Of a DNA stretch of 5,818 nt, positions 1 through 5,691 are shown piece after piece (position 1 is the first letter of the stretch; every line of letters begins with the position of its first letter). Both the position numbers and the translations under genes were made by a program. The notes under the pieces were generated by a model. It had not been told where the DNA came from. It did no database searches and saw only the letters and a program-made list of their open reading frames with translations. This stretch comes from Deltaproteobacteria bacterium (GTDB taxonomy: Bacteria > Desulfobacterota > Desulfobacteria > Desulfobacterales > ETH-SRB1): the NCBI GenBank assembly GCA_019314185.1, contig JAFCZU010000217.1, positions 1-5,818 of the forward strand. Reading direction: 5' to 3'.

Positions 1-5
1 ACCAT

Positions 6-287
6 CTACACATTCCTAACCGAAGATATTAAAAACCATATACCTGCGATAATAAAAAATATTCCGGTTCCGATTTTGATATAATTATGAGGAATAAACC
101 GGCTGAATACAGCACCGAACAGCACCGCGATAAACGAGGTTATTACAAGGGCGCCGGCAGACCCTAAAAATACAGAAATCTTTGAATCATTATCCGCAGA
201 AAGACAAAATGTGGCAAACTGTGTTTTATCACCTAACTCTGCCAGAAATACCAGACCGAATGTTGTCAGCATAATCTTCAAATCCAT
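6..287 (-). CDS. GDT1/TMEM165 (UPF0016) family small membrane cation transporter
   Basis: A 93-residue integral membrane protein. The family signature E-x-G-D-K-T appears as ELGDKTQ at residues 17-23, at the end of the first hydrophobic helix. Two further hydrophobic stretches follow (about 37-61 and 70-90). The family exports or exchanges Mn2+ or Ca2+ across membranes. Eukaryotic and some bacterial members carry two such modules, whereas this is the half-size single-module form, expected to work as a homo-oligomer or with a second half-size partner. No partner is visible, but the window ends right after the stop codon. An ATG at 299 gives four extra residues, but GAGG at 294-297 lies 6 bases before the ATG at 287, so I chose the latter. 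It lies 125 bases downstream of transketolase on the same strand, with a large inverted repeat between, so co-transcription is uncertain. Family assignment is firm; the ion is inferred. Confidence 0.9.
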   Translation of the reverse strand: MDLKIMLTTFGLVFLAELGDKTQFATFCLSADNDSKISVFLGSAGALVITSFIAVLFGAVFSRFIPHNYIKIGTGIFFIIAGIWFLISSVRNV

Positions 288-318
288 GAATTTCCTCATT
301 TTTAATCAAAAAACTCTT

Positions 319-397
319 ACCACAGAGATCACAGAGCACACTGAGATTTTCTATAAAAAAAAAAGGTTTTTTCTGTGTTCTCTGTGTATTCCGTGGT
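319..397. repeat. Large imperfect inverted repeat of the CACAGAG type
   Basis: The left arm (319-343, beginning ACCACAGAGATCACAGAG) and the reverse complement of the right arm (373-397, beginning ACCACGGAATACACAGAG) match at 19 of 25 positions. The loop is AT-rich and includes a long A-tract (355-364). It sits between the transketolase stop and the GDT1 start. In minus-strand RNA it would form a long stem followed by GTAAGAG and then six T, so it may also act as a transcription attenuator or terminator. From memory, CACAGAG-rich inverted repeats of this kind recur many times in some environmental bacterial genomes; I cannot count copies from one window. Confidence 0.75.
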
Positions 398-412
398 GAA
401 AATGGCTGGTTC

Positions 413-2443
413 TTACTTTAACAACTCGATTGCTTTATTGACAATATTCTCGGATGTAAATCCGAATTTCTCCATAACAAGCCCGCCCGGCGCTGAAACT
501 CCAAAGCCGGTTATGCCGATTATTTTCCCGCTGGTTCCAACATACCGTTCCCATCCCATTGCAATGCCTGCTTCAACGGCAATGCGCTTTTCCACATTCG
601 GCAACAGGACTTTATCCTTATATTCCTGCGGCATTTCTTCAAAAAGTTCCCAGCTCGGCATATTTACCACTCTGACGGAAACACCTTTTGCAACAAGATT
701 ATCCGCAGCTTCCAGCGCTATATGCACCTCCGACCCTGAGGCTATCAGAATAATATCCGGTTTGCCGGCTGAATCAGACCCCTCTGAATCAGATAAAATA
801 TAGGCTCCATTTGCAAGCCCTTCTGCTGATCCGTATTTTGACCTGTCTAAAACAGGAAGTTTCTGGCGGCTCAGAATCAGGGCTACAGGGCCATTAACTT
901 TCTTCATTGCAATACGCCATGCTTCCGCTGTTTCCACAGCATCCGCCGGCCTGATTACAGTCAGCCCAGGGATAGCCCTTAAACCGGCTATATGCTCAAC
1001 CGGCTGATGCGTTGGGCCGTCTTCGCCAACCGCAATGCTGTCATGGGTAAAAATATATATTACAGGCAGCTTCATCATGCCGGCAAGCCGTATTGAAGGA
1101 CGCATATAATCCGCAAATACAAGGAAAGTACCACCATAAGGCCTCAAGCCTTTATGAATAGCCATGCCGGATAATATAGCGCCCATGGCATGCTCCCTGA
1201 CGCCAAAACGAATATTACGGCCGTCATACATATTTTTTTGGAAATCATGGGAAGATTCAATGATTGTCTTGTTTGAAGGAGCAAGATCGGCTGATCCACC
1301 AATAAGAGAAGCAACTTTTCCTGCAATAGCATTGAGCGCCTTGCCTGATGCAGCCCGCGTTGCAATTGAACCTTCAAACTCCGGCAAATCCGCATCCCAT
1401 CCATCTTTTAACCTGCCGTTAACCGCATCTGTCCATTTTTCCGCTAAATCGGAGTATTTATCCGTGTAGGTTTCGAATCTATCCAGCCATTTTAATTCTG
1501 CTTCCTTTCCCCTGACAGTATATTTTTTGAATATATCAAGAACCTGCTCTGGCACATAAAATGTATCTGCGTCAGGAAAGCCCAGCCTTTGCTTGGCAAG
1601 CCGAACTTCCTCTTCACCAAGAGGAGATCCATGGGCATCTGCCGAGTCCTGTTTATTCGGGCTGCCGAATGCAATATGTGTGCGCAGCATAATCAGGGAA
1701 GGTTTATCTGTTTCCTCCTTTGCCGCAATAACAGCATTATAAATTGCATTCATATCATTTCCGTCATCAACCTGATGCACATCCCAGTTATATGCCTTAA
1801 ACCTCTGGGCAACATCCTCTGTAAAGGATATATCCGTGCGTCCTTCGATAGAAATTTTGTTATCGTCATAAATACAGATCAGCCTGGAAAGGCCAAGGTG
1901 TCCGGCAAGTGATGCGGCTTCAGATGTGATCCCCTCCATCATGTCCCCGTCACCGCACATTACAAATGTATGGTGATCCACAATCTCACAATCAGAGCGA
2001 TTATATGTTGCCGCAAGATGCCGCTCAGCCATTGCCATTCCAACTGCATTGGCAAAACCCTGCCCCAAAGGGCCCGTTGTTGTTTCCACGCCGGAAGTAT
2101 GCCCGAACTCAGGATGCCCCGGAGTTTTACTGCCCATTTGCCTGAAATTTTTTATATCATCCAGGGTTAAATCGTAACCTGAAAGATACAGCAAACTGTA
2201 AAGAAGCATGGATGCATGACCTCCGGACAGCACAAAACGATCCCTGTCCAGCCAATCCGGATTGTCCGGATTGTGCTTTAAAATTCGGGTCCAGAGCACA
2301 TATGCCGCTGCCGCAAGCCCCATTGGAGCACCAGGATGCCCGGAATTTGCCTTTTGAATAGCATCCATGGAAAGAGAGCGGATAGTATTTACACAAAGTT
2401 CATCTTTTTCAGACCAGTTATCCATCATACCTGCTTTGTTCAT
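413..2443 (-). CDS. tkt: Transketolase
   Basis: A 676-residue thiamine-diphosphate enzyme that moves two-carbon ketol units between sugar phosphates in the non-oxidative pentose phosphate pathway, in the cytosol. The length is normal for the family and the frame is intact. Visible landmarks are the N-terminal substrate and cofactor region with SGHPGAPMG (34-42) and GGHAS (74-78), the ThDP/Mg motif GDGDMMEG (164-171) ending in DDNKIS (193-198), and AHGSPLG (270-276). They continue with the catalytic-glutamate segment FGVREHAMG (413-421, Glu417) in the pyrimidine-binding domain, the second signature GEDGPTHQP (473-481), and a C-terminal domain from about 540. The start is set by AAGGAG at 2453-2458, nine bases before the ATG. 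An in-frame ATG 27 bases upstream lacks such a site and would place the Shine-Dalgarno sequence inside the gene. The MITE-like element ends 26 bases upstream of the start, so its promoter region has been replaced or displaced. Confidence 0.97.
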   Translation of the reverse strand: MNKAGMMDNWSEKDELCVNTIRSLSMDAIQKANSGHPGAPMGLAAAAYVLWTRILKHNPDNPDWLDRDRFVLSGGHASMLLYSLLYLSGYDLTLDDIKNFRQMGSKTPGHPEFGHTSGVETTTGPLGQGFANAVGMAMAERHLAATYNRSDCEIVDHHTFVMCGDGDMMEGITSEAASLAGHLGLSRLICIYDDNKISIEGRTDISFTEDVAQRFKAYNWDVHQVDDGNDMNAIYNAVIAAKEETDKPSLIMLRTHIAFGSPNKQDSADAHGSPLGEEEVRLAKQRLGFPDADTFYVPEQVLDIFKKYTVRGKEAELKWLDRFETYTDKYSDLAEKWTDAVNGRLKDGWDADLPEFEGSIATRAASGKALNAIAGKVASLIGGSADLAPSNKTIIESSHDFQKNMYDGRNIRFGVREHAMGAILSGMAIHKGLRPYGGTFLVFADYMRPSIRLAGMMKLPVIYIFTHDSIAVGEDGPTHQPVEHIAGLRAIPGLTVIRPADAVETAEAWRIAMKKVNGPVALILSRQKLPVLDRSKYGSAEGLANGAYILSDSEGSDSAGKPDIILIASGSEVHIALEAADNLVAKGVSVRVVNMPSWELFEEMPQEYKDKVLLPNVEKRIAVEAGIAMGWERYVGTSGKIIGITGFGVSAPGGLVMEKFGFTSENIVNKAIELLK

Positions 2444-2452
2444 GTATTTTTT

Positions 2453-2458
2453 CTCCTT
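2453..2458 (-). promoter_or_regulatory. Shine-Dalgarno site of transketolase
   Basis: AAGGAG in minus-strand sense, nine bases before the ATG at 2443. It decides the start over the upstream in-frame ATG at 2470. It lies only four bases from the target-site duplication of the neighbouring MITE, so the insertion narrowly missed the translation signals. Confidence 0.8.
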
Positions 2459-2462
2459 AATA

Positions 2463-2469
2463 TTAATCA
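2463..2469 (+). repeat. Target-site duplication, left copy (TTAATCA)
   Basis: TTAATCA directly abuts the left terminal inverted repeat of the MITE-like element. The identical 7-mer abuts the right end at 2764-2770 in the same orientation, as expected for a transposition target duplication. Confidence 0.8.
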
Positions 2470-2763
2470 CTCAAGTTTCGCACCCTTTAATTTAGCCGAA
2501 GCGTTAGACGGCAAGGGCTAAAAATAAATTTTAAACCGAAATATACTGCCTGTGGTTTTTACAACAGCGCCAATCAATCAGTATAAGATTGATGCTTGAT
2601 AAATCATTAAATTAAATATGTTATATCTCCTTTGCGCCTGATCATAATGTATGTTGCACAGGTTGCTGTTTACAAAATATAAGTAAATGCTTTCGCTGTA
2701 AAAATGTTATTTTCAACCCTTACCGTCTTTATATTGATAGAAATCAAGGGTGCGAAACTTGAG
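2470..2763. mobile_element. MITE-like non-autonomous element, 294 bp, 18-bp terminal inverted repeats
   Basis: The ends are perfect inverted repeats: CTCAAGTTTCGCACCCTT at 2470-2487 and its reverse complement at 2746-2763. Both are flanked by a direct 7-bp duplication, TTAATCA. The interior is AT-rich and holds no ORF of useful length. It contains two small stem-loops: TTTAGCC (2491-2497) with GGCTAAA (2516-2522), and ATCAATC (2573-2579) with GATTGAT (2587-2593). On the minus strand AAGGAG followed by short abortive frames, including one starting MIRRKGD with its ATG at 2645, could be remnants of a transposase gene start; this is speculative. The structure fits an internally deleted derivative of a DDE-transposase IS. 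I cannot assign the parent family with confidence. It lies in the promoter region of transketolase. Confidence 0.85.
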
Positions 2764-2770
2764 TTAATCA
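2764..2770 (+). repeat. Target-site duplication, right copy (TTAATCA)
   Basis: Identical to 2463-2469 and directly abutting the right terminal inverted repeat. Together the two copies define the insertion boundaries of the 294-bp element to the base. Confidence 0.8.
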
Positions 2771-2773
2771 GAT

Positions 2774-2808
2774 GTTAGGTATCAGGTATCAGGTAGCTGA
2801 TACCTAAC
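2774..2808. repeat. GTTAGGTATCAG inverted repeat with an internal alternative hairpin
   Basis: GTTAGGTATCAG (2774-2785) pairs perfectly with CTGATACCTAAC (2797-2808). Because GGTATCAG is tandemly duplicated on the left side (2778-2785 and 2785-2792), a tighter hairpin with an 8-bp stem and a 4-base loop is also possible (2785-2792 with 2797-2804). It is non-coding, three bases from the MITE duplication. It resembles the small dispersed palindromes common in repeat-rich environmental genomes. No T-tract follows on either strand, so it is not an obvious terminator. Confidence 0.7.
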
Positions 2809-2826
2809 AGACATTTACCTTATCTT

Positions 2827-2848
2827 AACACTTAGCACCTAACACTTA
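2827..2848 (+). repeat. Short direct repeat AACACTTA with 14-bp period
   Basis: AACACTTA occurs at 2827-2834 and 2841-2848, separated by GCACCT. The motif family (CCTAACAC, AACACTTA) echoes the TTAGGT and CCTAAC arms of the neighbouring palindrome, so the stretch 2774-2848 reads as one low-complexity intergenic repeat patch. Function unknown. Confidence 0.5.
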
Positions 2849-2870
2849 TTTTATTTTATATGCAAGAATT

Positions 2871-3101
2871 TTGATAACAAGAATGATTTACTACAATGTG
2901 CTTCATGGTTGCAATAGTGCTGTTTCCCAAAATCCAGAAAAGTTGTATCGGCATTTTTTACAAACTATAAAGAAAGCGGGTTTAAGTGGCAGGAAATCAG
3001 GAAGCTGGAATTGTGGAGCAACTCTTGCTTTTGTTGAAAGATTAACTCAAGTTTCAAATCCCATTGATAAGTACCGGCCAGACATACCAGCTATCAAATA
3101 A
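2871..3101 (+). CDS. Doubtful 76-residue hypothetical protein or gene fragment
   Basis: An open frame of 76 codons from a TTG at 2871, or 72 from the ATG at 2883. Neither start has a good Shine-Dalgarno site. The translation is not low-complexity. It is basic in the middle (KKAGLSGRKSGSWNCG) and ends RYLxxIP-like, as DKYRPDIPAIK; there is no signal peptide or membrane segment. I do not recognise the family. It is the only host-side ORF on the plus strand, is convergent with the hexapeptide gene (22 bases between their stop codons), and is bordered on the left by repeats. A third copy of the MITE end runs through its 3' part (3040-3069). It could be a small gene, the C-terminal remnant of a larger gene cut by the repeats, or a chance ORF. 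Confidence 0.3.
   Translation: MITRMIYYNVLHGCNSAVSQNPEKLYRHFLQTIKKAGLSGRKSGSWNCGATLAFVERLTQVSNPIDKYRPDIPAIK
3040..3069 (+). repeat. Third, imperfect copy of the MITE end
   Basis: GATTAACTCAAGTTTC at 3040-3055 is identical to the reverse complement of 2754-2769, which is the right terminal repeat plus most of its target duplication. After six or seven divergent bases, both continue with TTGAT. The copy has the same orientation as the left terminal repeat and is inverted relative to the right one. It lies within the doubtful ORF at 2871-3101. It may be the end of a second, decayed element or part of a longer inverted repeat spanning roughly 2741-3069. Confidence 0.5.
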
Positions 3102-3123
3102 GACATATCCGATATCCTCAATT

Positions 3124-4545
3124 TCAGGAATGAATTGCTATCGTGGGATAAAGACCCTCGAGCGGACCACGTGGATAGGGTTGTATAATATTAAAAGAGA
3201 TATCCCGTCCTTTCTGGGCATGTCCTTTGTTTTTACTACCGTCAAAATATGCGCCGTTGGCATCCAATATATGCTCAACACGGTCTTGAAAAGCCTGAAC
3301 AAAATCAGACCCGCTACCTTTGAAACGCATTAAACCACGAGTTAATTTCCCATTAATCATAGAAAGCTCGGCAAGAGATATACTGTGTTTTTTCAGATCG
3401 TTTTGCTTCTTAATCAAACCCCATACAAGATAGCCGGAAGGAATATCCAGAGGTTCTTGCAAATCGATTATTGTGTGAGGCATTATAATGGTTTCTTTGC
3501 CGACAGTCAGAGGACAATCAGCCGTTCCTCGCAGAAACGAATTAAAACCGACAAATACTTTATTTCCAAGCTGAGCATGAACAATTTTAGCGCCATGAGC
3601 AGTCACATTGTTTCCTGCAAGACGGGAATCAATAATGTAACAATTCTCCTGAGCATTTGCTCCATTTCCGAGCCAGGCATTTTCAAGATATGCTCTCTGC
3701 GCTACAAGAACATTTTTGCCGATATAGGTTTCTCCTTTAATGACAGCATATCTATTAACTGAGGCGCTTTCAGGAATCTTGTCTGAAACCTTGAGACGAA
3801 CAACATCGAATAGATTCTGAAAATCCTTTTTCCGGCTTTCTATAAAGTCAATAAAAATACCCTTGGGGCTTTTACCAGGCTCAAAATCAATATAATCATT
3901 AAGCTTTTTAGAAGGAAAACGATAACTGAAATCAAATATATCTCCATTGCTGACCTGGATCTGTCCAGGCTCAATCAGTTTGTTAGACATCTCTCCCGCC
4001 TGCAAATAAACATAAGCTCTGACAATGCAATTATGAAGAGATGTGAAATCAACGGTACTGAAAGGACCTAAAAAAGATCCCTCAACAGGAGAACCATGAA
4101 TGTTCGCATAATGCATGGATAATGTGTTTACTATTAAAAATTCTTCAAGATTGTCCGGATTATGAGAAAAATTATGAACCAGTGTTTTAATGAGAAAACT
4201 GCCTTTAATTCTGATCACTTCATCGTCATACAGCACAATCTCTGTTCCCTGGTTATAAAATATATCTCCTTTAGCCTTTAGTTCATCCCCCCTGATGTCA
4301 CTTTTATATAAAATCGAGTTTTCAACTGAGCATTTCCCAAGGAAATAGCTTCCCGCAAGGTTGGAGTACCTGAAATAAAACCCAAGTGGATGAAAAGAAG
4401 TAATTCCGTAAAAAGCATAAAATTTGTTCAATTTATTCCATGGAATACATTTTCGAACATATAAATCCGCATCAAATCCGTGTTTAAGCAGAACAACATT
4501 TATGCGGCTTGCAATCTGACTAATAAGTTTTTTAAGCTGTTTCAT
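3124..4545 (-). CDS. Hexapeptide-repeat (left-handed beta-helix) protein, putative transferase
   Basis: A 473-residue protein without signal peptide or clear membrane helices. Residues 262-340 show the [LIV]-x4-5 hexapeptide periodicity of a left-handed beta-helix, for example in the runs YIGKNVLVAQRAYLENAWLG and IVHAQLGNKVFVGFNSFLRG. Closing strands at about 349-378 include IPSGYLVWGLI, a typical end of this fold. Shorter beta-helix-like runs at about 57-85 (YSNLAGSYFLGKCSVENSIL) suggest a second helix segment. The remainder (86-260 and 380-473) I cannot assign. The fold is common in acyl- and nucleotidyl-transferases acting on sugars, but also occurs in non-catalytic proteins, so the substrate is unknown. 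GAGG at 4553-4556, seven bases before the ATG, sets the start; a GTG 15 bases upstream would overlap it. The Shine-Dalgarno site lies inside the tail of the ATPase relic, so the gene probably reads on from upstream transcription. Confidence 0.8.
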   Translation of the reverse strand: MKQLKKLISQIASRINVVLLKHGFDADLYVRKCIPWNKLNKFYAFYGITSFHPLGFYFRYSNLAGSYFLGKCSVENSILYKSDIRGDELKAKGDIFYNQGTEIVLYDDEVIRIKGSFLIKTLVHNFSHNPDNLEEFLIVNTLSMHYANIHGSPVEGSFLGPFSTVDFTSLHNCIVRAYVYLQAGEMSNKLIEPGQIQVSNGDIFDFSYRFPSKKLNDYIDFEPGKSPKGIFIDFIESRKKDFQNLFDVVRLKVSDKIPESASVNRYAVIKGETYIGKNVLVAQRAYLENAWLGNGANAQENCYIIDSRLAGNNVTAHGAKIVHAQLGNKVFVGFNSFLRGTADCPLTVGKETIIMPHTIIDLQEPLDIPSGYLVWGLIKKQNDLKKHSISLAELSMINGKLTRGLMRFKGSGSDFVQAFQDRVEHILDANGAYFDGSKNKGHAQKGRDISFNIIQPYPRGPLEGLYPTIAIHS

Positions 4546-4546
4546 A

Positions 4547-4903
4547 TTAACACCTCGCACAATAGTTTAGTGTGTTCCGATATCGCATAAAATCTTTATA
4601 AATCCCTCAATGCTCTATCTCTTCGCAATCAACATGCTTAATAGGCGCTGTATCAAAACTGTAAATCCTCGCGCTGTAACATGCCATAAAAATTGGAAAG
4701 CACATGGCAATGATAAATTGAGCATGTCCTGCTTCGCTCATACCCTTCAATACTCTGAACAACTCTAACTGACTCTTTGGTGAAAGAACCGACTCCGACA
4801 TATAGCCTTCAGTAATGTTGATTTTACTGTGCCATTTTCTCCTACAAAAAAAGTCACTGGTGAAGGGAATGAAACACTTCCGGTTTCATGAAAAATATTC
4901 AGG
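4547..4903 (-). pseudogene. Relic of an AAA-family ATPase, internally deleted and frameshifted
   Basis: Two pieces of one ATPase are visible in different frames. Piece one, in the frame of codons 4801-4845 and upstream, reads FPSPVTFFVGENGTVKSTLL, a P-loop strand and Walker A region. The glycine before the lysine has become valine (GTVKS instead of GxGKS). Piece two, the 64-codon open frame 4607-4801, reads ESVLSPKSQLELFRVLKGMS then AQFIIAMCFPIF and ARIYSFDTAPIK. It corresponds to the family's C-terminus after Walker B (usually DEPExALSPxxQ, then FIIATHSPIL and GARIYSFD). The switch threonine-histidine-serine has become M-C-F. The middle, including the ABC-type signature and most of Walker B, is missing, and the two frames differ by one base. 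After a TGA at 4607-4609 the homologous tail (YKDFMRYRNTLNY) continues to a TAA at 4547-4549. No start codon is visible upstream. The family model is from memory; the frames and motifs are seen directly. Confidence 0.8.
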
Positions 4904-5335
4904 TTAACCTGTCGAGGAAGAAGAACCCTCGGTCTTTTTTTTCAGTCGGCTTAGCTCCTTTTTCATCTCTTGCCATTCTAACGCTCTGTTAATAGCAATC
5001 AATATTTGTTCCTTACGAAAGGGCTTGGTGATACAATCATAAGCTCCTTTGCATATAACCTCTTCCGCCGACTCAACAGAGCCGTAAGCCGTAATGATAA
5101 GTATGGGAATATTTTCATCTATTTTCCTAACCTCAGTGATGAGTTCCACGCCATCCATGCTTGGCATCTTGAGATCAGAAATCAATAGATTGTAATCTCC
5201 TGTTTTAATCAATTCGGGCACTTCTAAGGGATTGTTGGTGGTAACAACTTTGTGCTCGGTTTTTTCCGAAATAATCATAGCAAGAAGCGCGAGCATATCC
5301 AATTCATCGTCAACAATCAAAATTTGTGCAGCCAT
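4904..5335 (-). CDS. Stand-alone receiver-domain response regulator
   Basis: A 143-residue cytosolic phospho-acceptor protein. Residues 4-118 form one receiver (CheY-like) domain with acidic pocket D9/D10, phospho-acceptor D54 in ISDLKMPSMDG, conserved T82 in ITAYGS, and K104 in TKPF. The sequence style is that of NtrC-type receivers. However, no AAA+ or DNA-binding domain follows. After about residue 118 there is only a charged helical stretch (EWQEMKKELSRLKKK) and a Ser-rich end. It therefore acts through protein contacts or as a phosphorelay intermediate. AGGAGG at 5341-5346 lies five bases before the ATG at 5335 and sets the start; an ATG 21 bases upstream would put that site inside the gene. 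The cognate kinase was presumably the interrupted one upstream, 120 bases away on the same strand. Confidence 0.93.
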   Translation of the reverse strand: MAAQILIVDDELDMLALLAMIISEKTEHKVVTTNNPLEVPELIKTGDYNLLISDLKMPSMDGVELITEVRKIDENIPILIITAYGSVESAEEVICKGAYDCITKPFRKEQILIAINRALEWQEMKKELSRLKKKTEGSSSSTG

Positions 5336-5349
5336 CTTTACCTCCTGTG

Positions 5350-5364
5350 CAGGCATATTGCCTG
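5350..5364. promoter_or_regulatory. Hairpin CAGGCA-TAT-TGCCTG in the leader of the receiver gene
   Basis: A perfect 6-bp stem with a 3-base loop, three bases upstream of the AGGAGG ribosome-binding site of the receiver gene. It could be an operator half-site pair or an RNA hairpin that modulates translation or protects the mRNA 5' side. Nothing else in the 120-base kinase-receiver gap is recognisable as a gene. A GTTTAAAC palindrome lies at 5377-5384. Confidence 0.4.
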
Positions 5365-5455
5365 AATTTAATTAGAGTTTAAACAAAACCCCTATACCCC
5401 CCTCTGGAAAAGAAGGGCTTGCAAAAAAAACTGGCTATTTTCGTTCAGACGCTCC

Positions 5456-5691
5456 CTATGTATAACCCGCTTTTTGTTCACTTTTAGAAGAAGCAACAGG
5501 CAAAAATATTTTAAAGGTAGTGCCTTTTTTCTCCATGTCCTCTTCTTCAGCCACTGTCTCAAAAGTTATTTCTCCACCATATCTATTTATTATACCATAA
5601 CTAACCGAAAGGCCCAGGCCTGTCCCTTCCCCTACATTTTTTGTGGTAAAAAATGCTTCAAATATCTTCTTTCTGTATTCCCTTTTAATAC
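5456..5691 (-). pseudogene. C-terminal remnant of a sensor histidine kinase, cut by an IS3-type element
   Basis: Seventy-seven codons of kinase sequence end at a normal TGA-type stop region at 5456. They hold the F-box KIFEAFFTTK and the G2 box GTGLGLSVSYGII of the GHKL ATPase domain, then strand GGEITFE and the closing GTTFKIFLPV. The kinase homology begins exactly where normal kinases have the G1-box residues GIPxEYRxKIF. Everything upstream (the G1 and N boxes, the phospho-histidine domain and the sensor) is absent, because the sequence turns into IS end sequence at about 5692. An open frame runs on to 5755, but those 22 residues are IS-encoded junk. The fragment cannot autophosphorylate. 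The rest of the kinase may lie beyond the other end of the IS, outside the window. The kinase sits 120 bases upstream of the receiver gene, as in a two-component operon. Confidence 0.85.

Noticed and set aside
375..803. 142-codon plus-strand open frame
   Set aside because: It lies antisense within the well-supported transketolase gene and has no recognisable protein features. The other plus-strand frames over the transketolase, hexapeptide and receiver genes were rejected for the same reason.
2444..3123. CRISPR array, tRNA or other structured RNA gene in the long intergenic gap
   Set aside because: The repeats are too few and irregularly spaced for a CRISPR array, and I see no tRNA cloverleaf or T-loop motif. 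The gap is explained by the MITE, a palindrome patch and a doubtful ORF.
4607..4801. Independent 64-residue small membrane protein with a GAAGG ribosome-binding-like site
   Set aside because: Its sequence matches the C-terminal part of an AAA-family ATPase, and the P-loop part lies in the adjacent frame just upstream. The hydrophobic stretch is the beta-strand of the ATPase core, not a membrane helix.
4824..4835. Mini-ORF MAQ-stop after AGGAG, suggesting a leader peptide
   Set aside because: The AGGAG and ATG fall within the Walker A codons of the ATPase relic (GGA GAA AAT GGC) and are explained by that coding history.
4869..4889. Hairpin ATGAAAC/GTTTCAT downstream of the receiver gene as a rho-independent terminator
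   Set aside because: The 7-bp stem is AT-rich with a 7-base loop, and no T-tract follows directly. The T7 run further on belongs to the FF codons of the ATPase relic.
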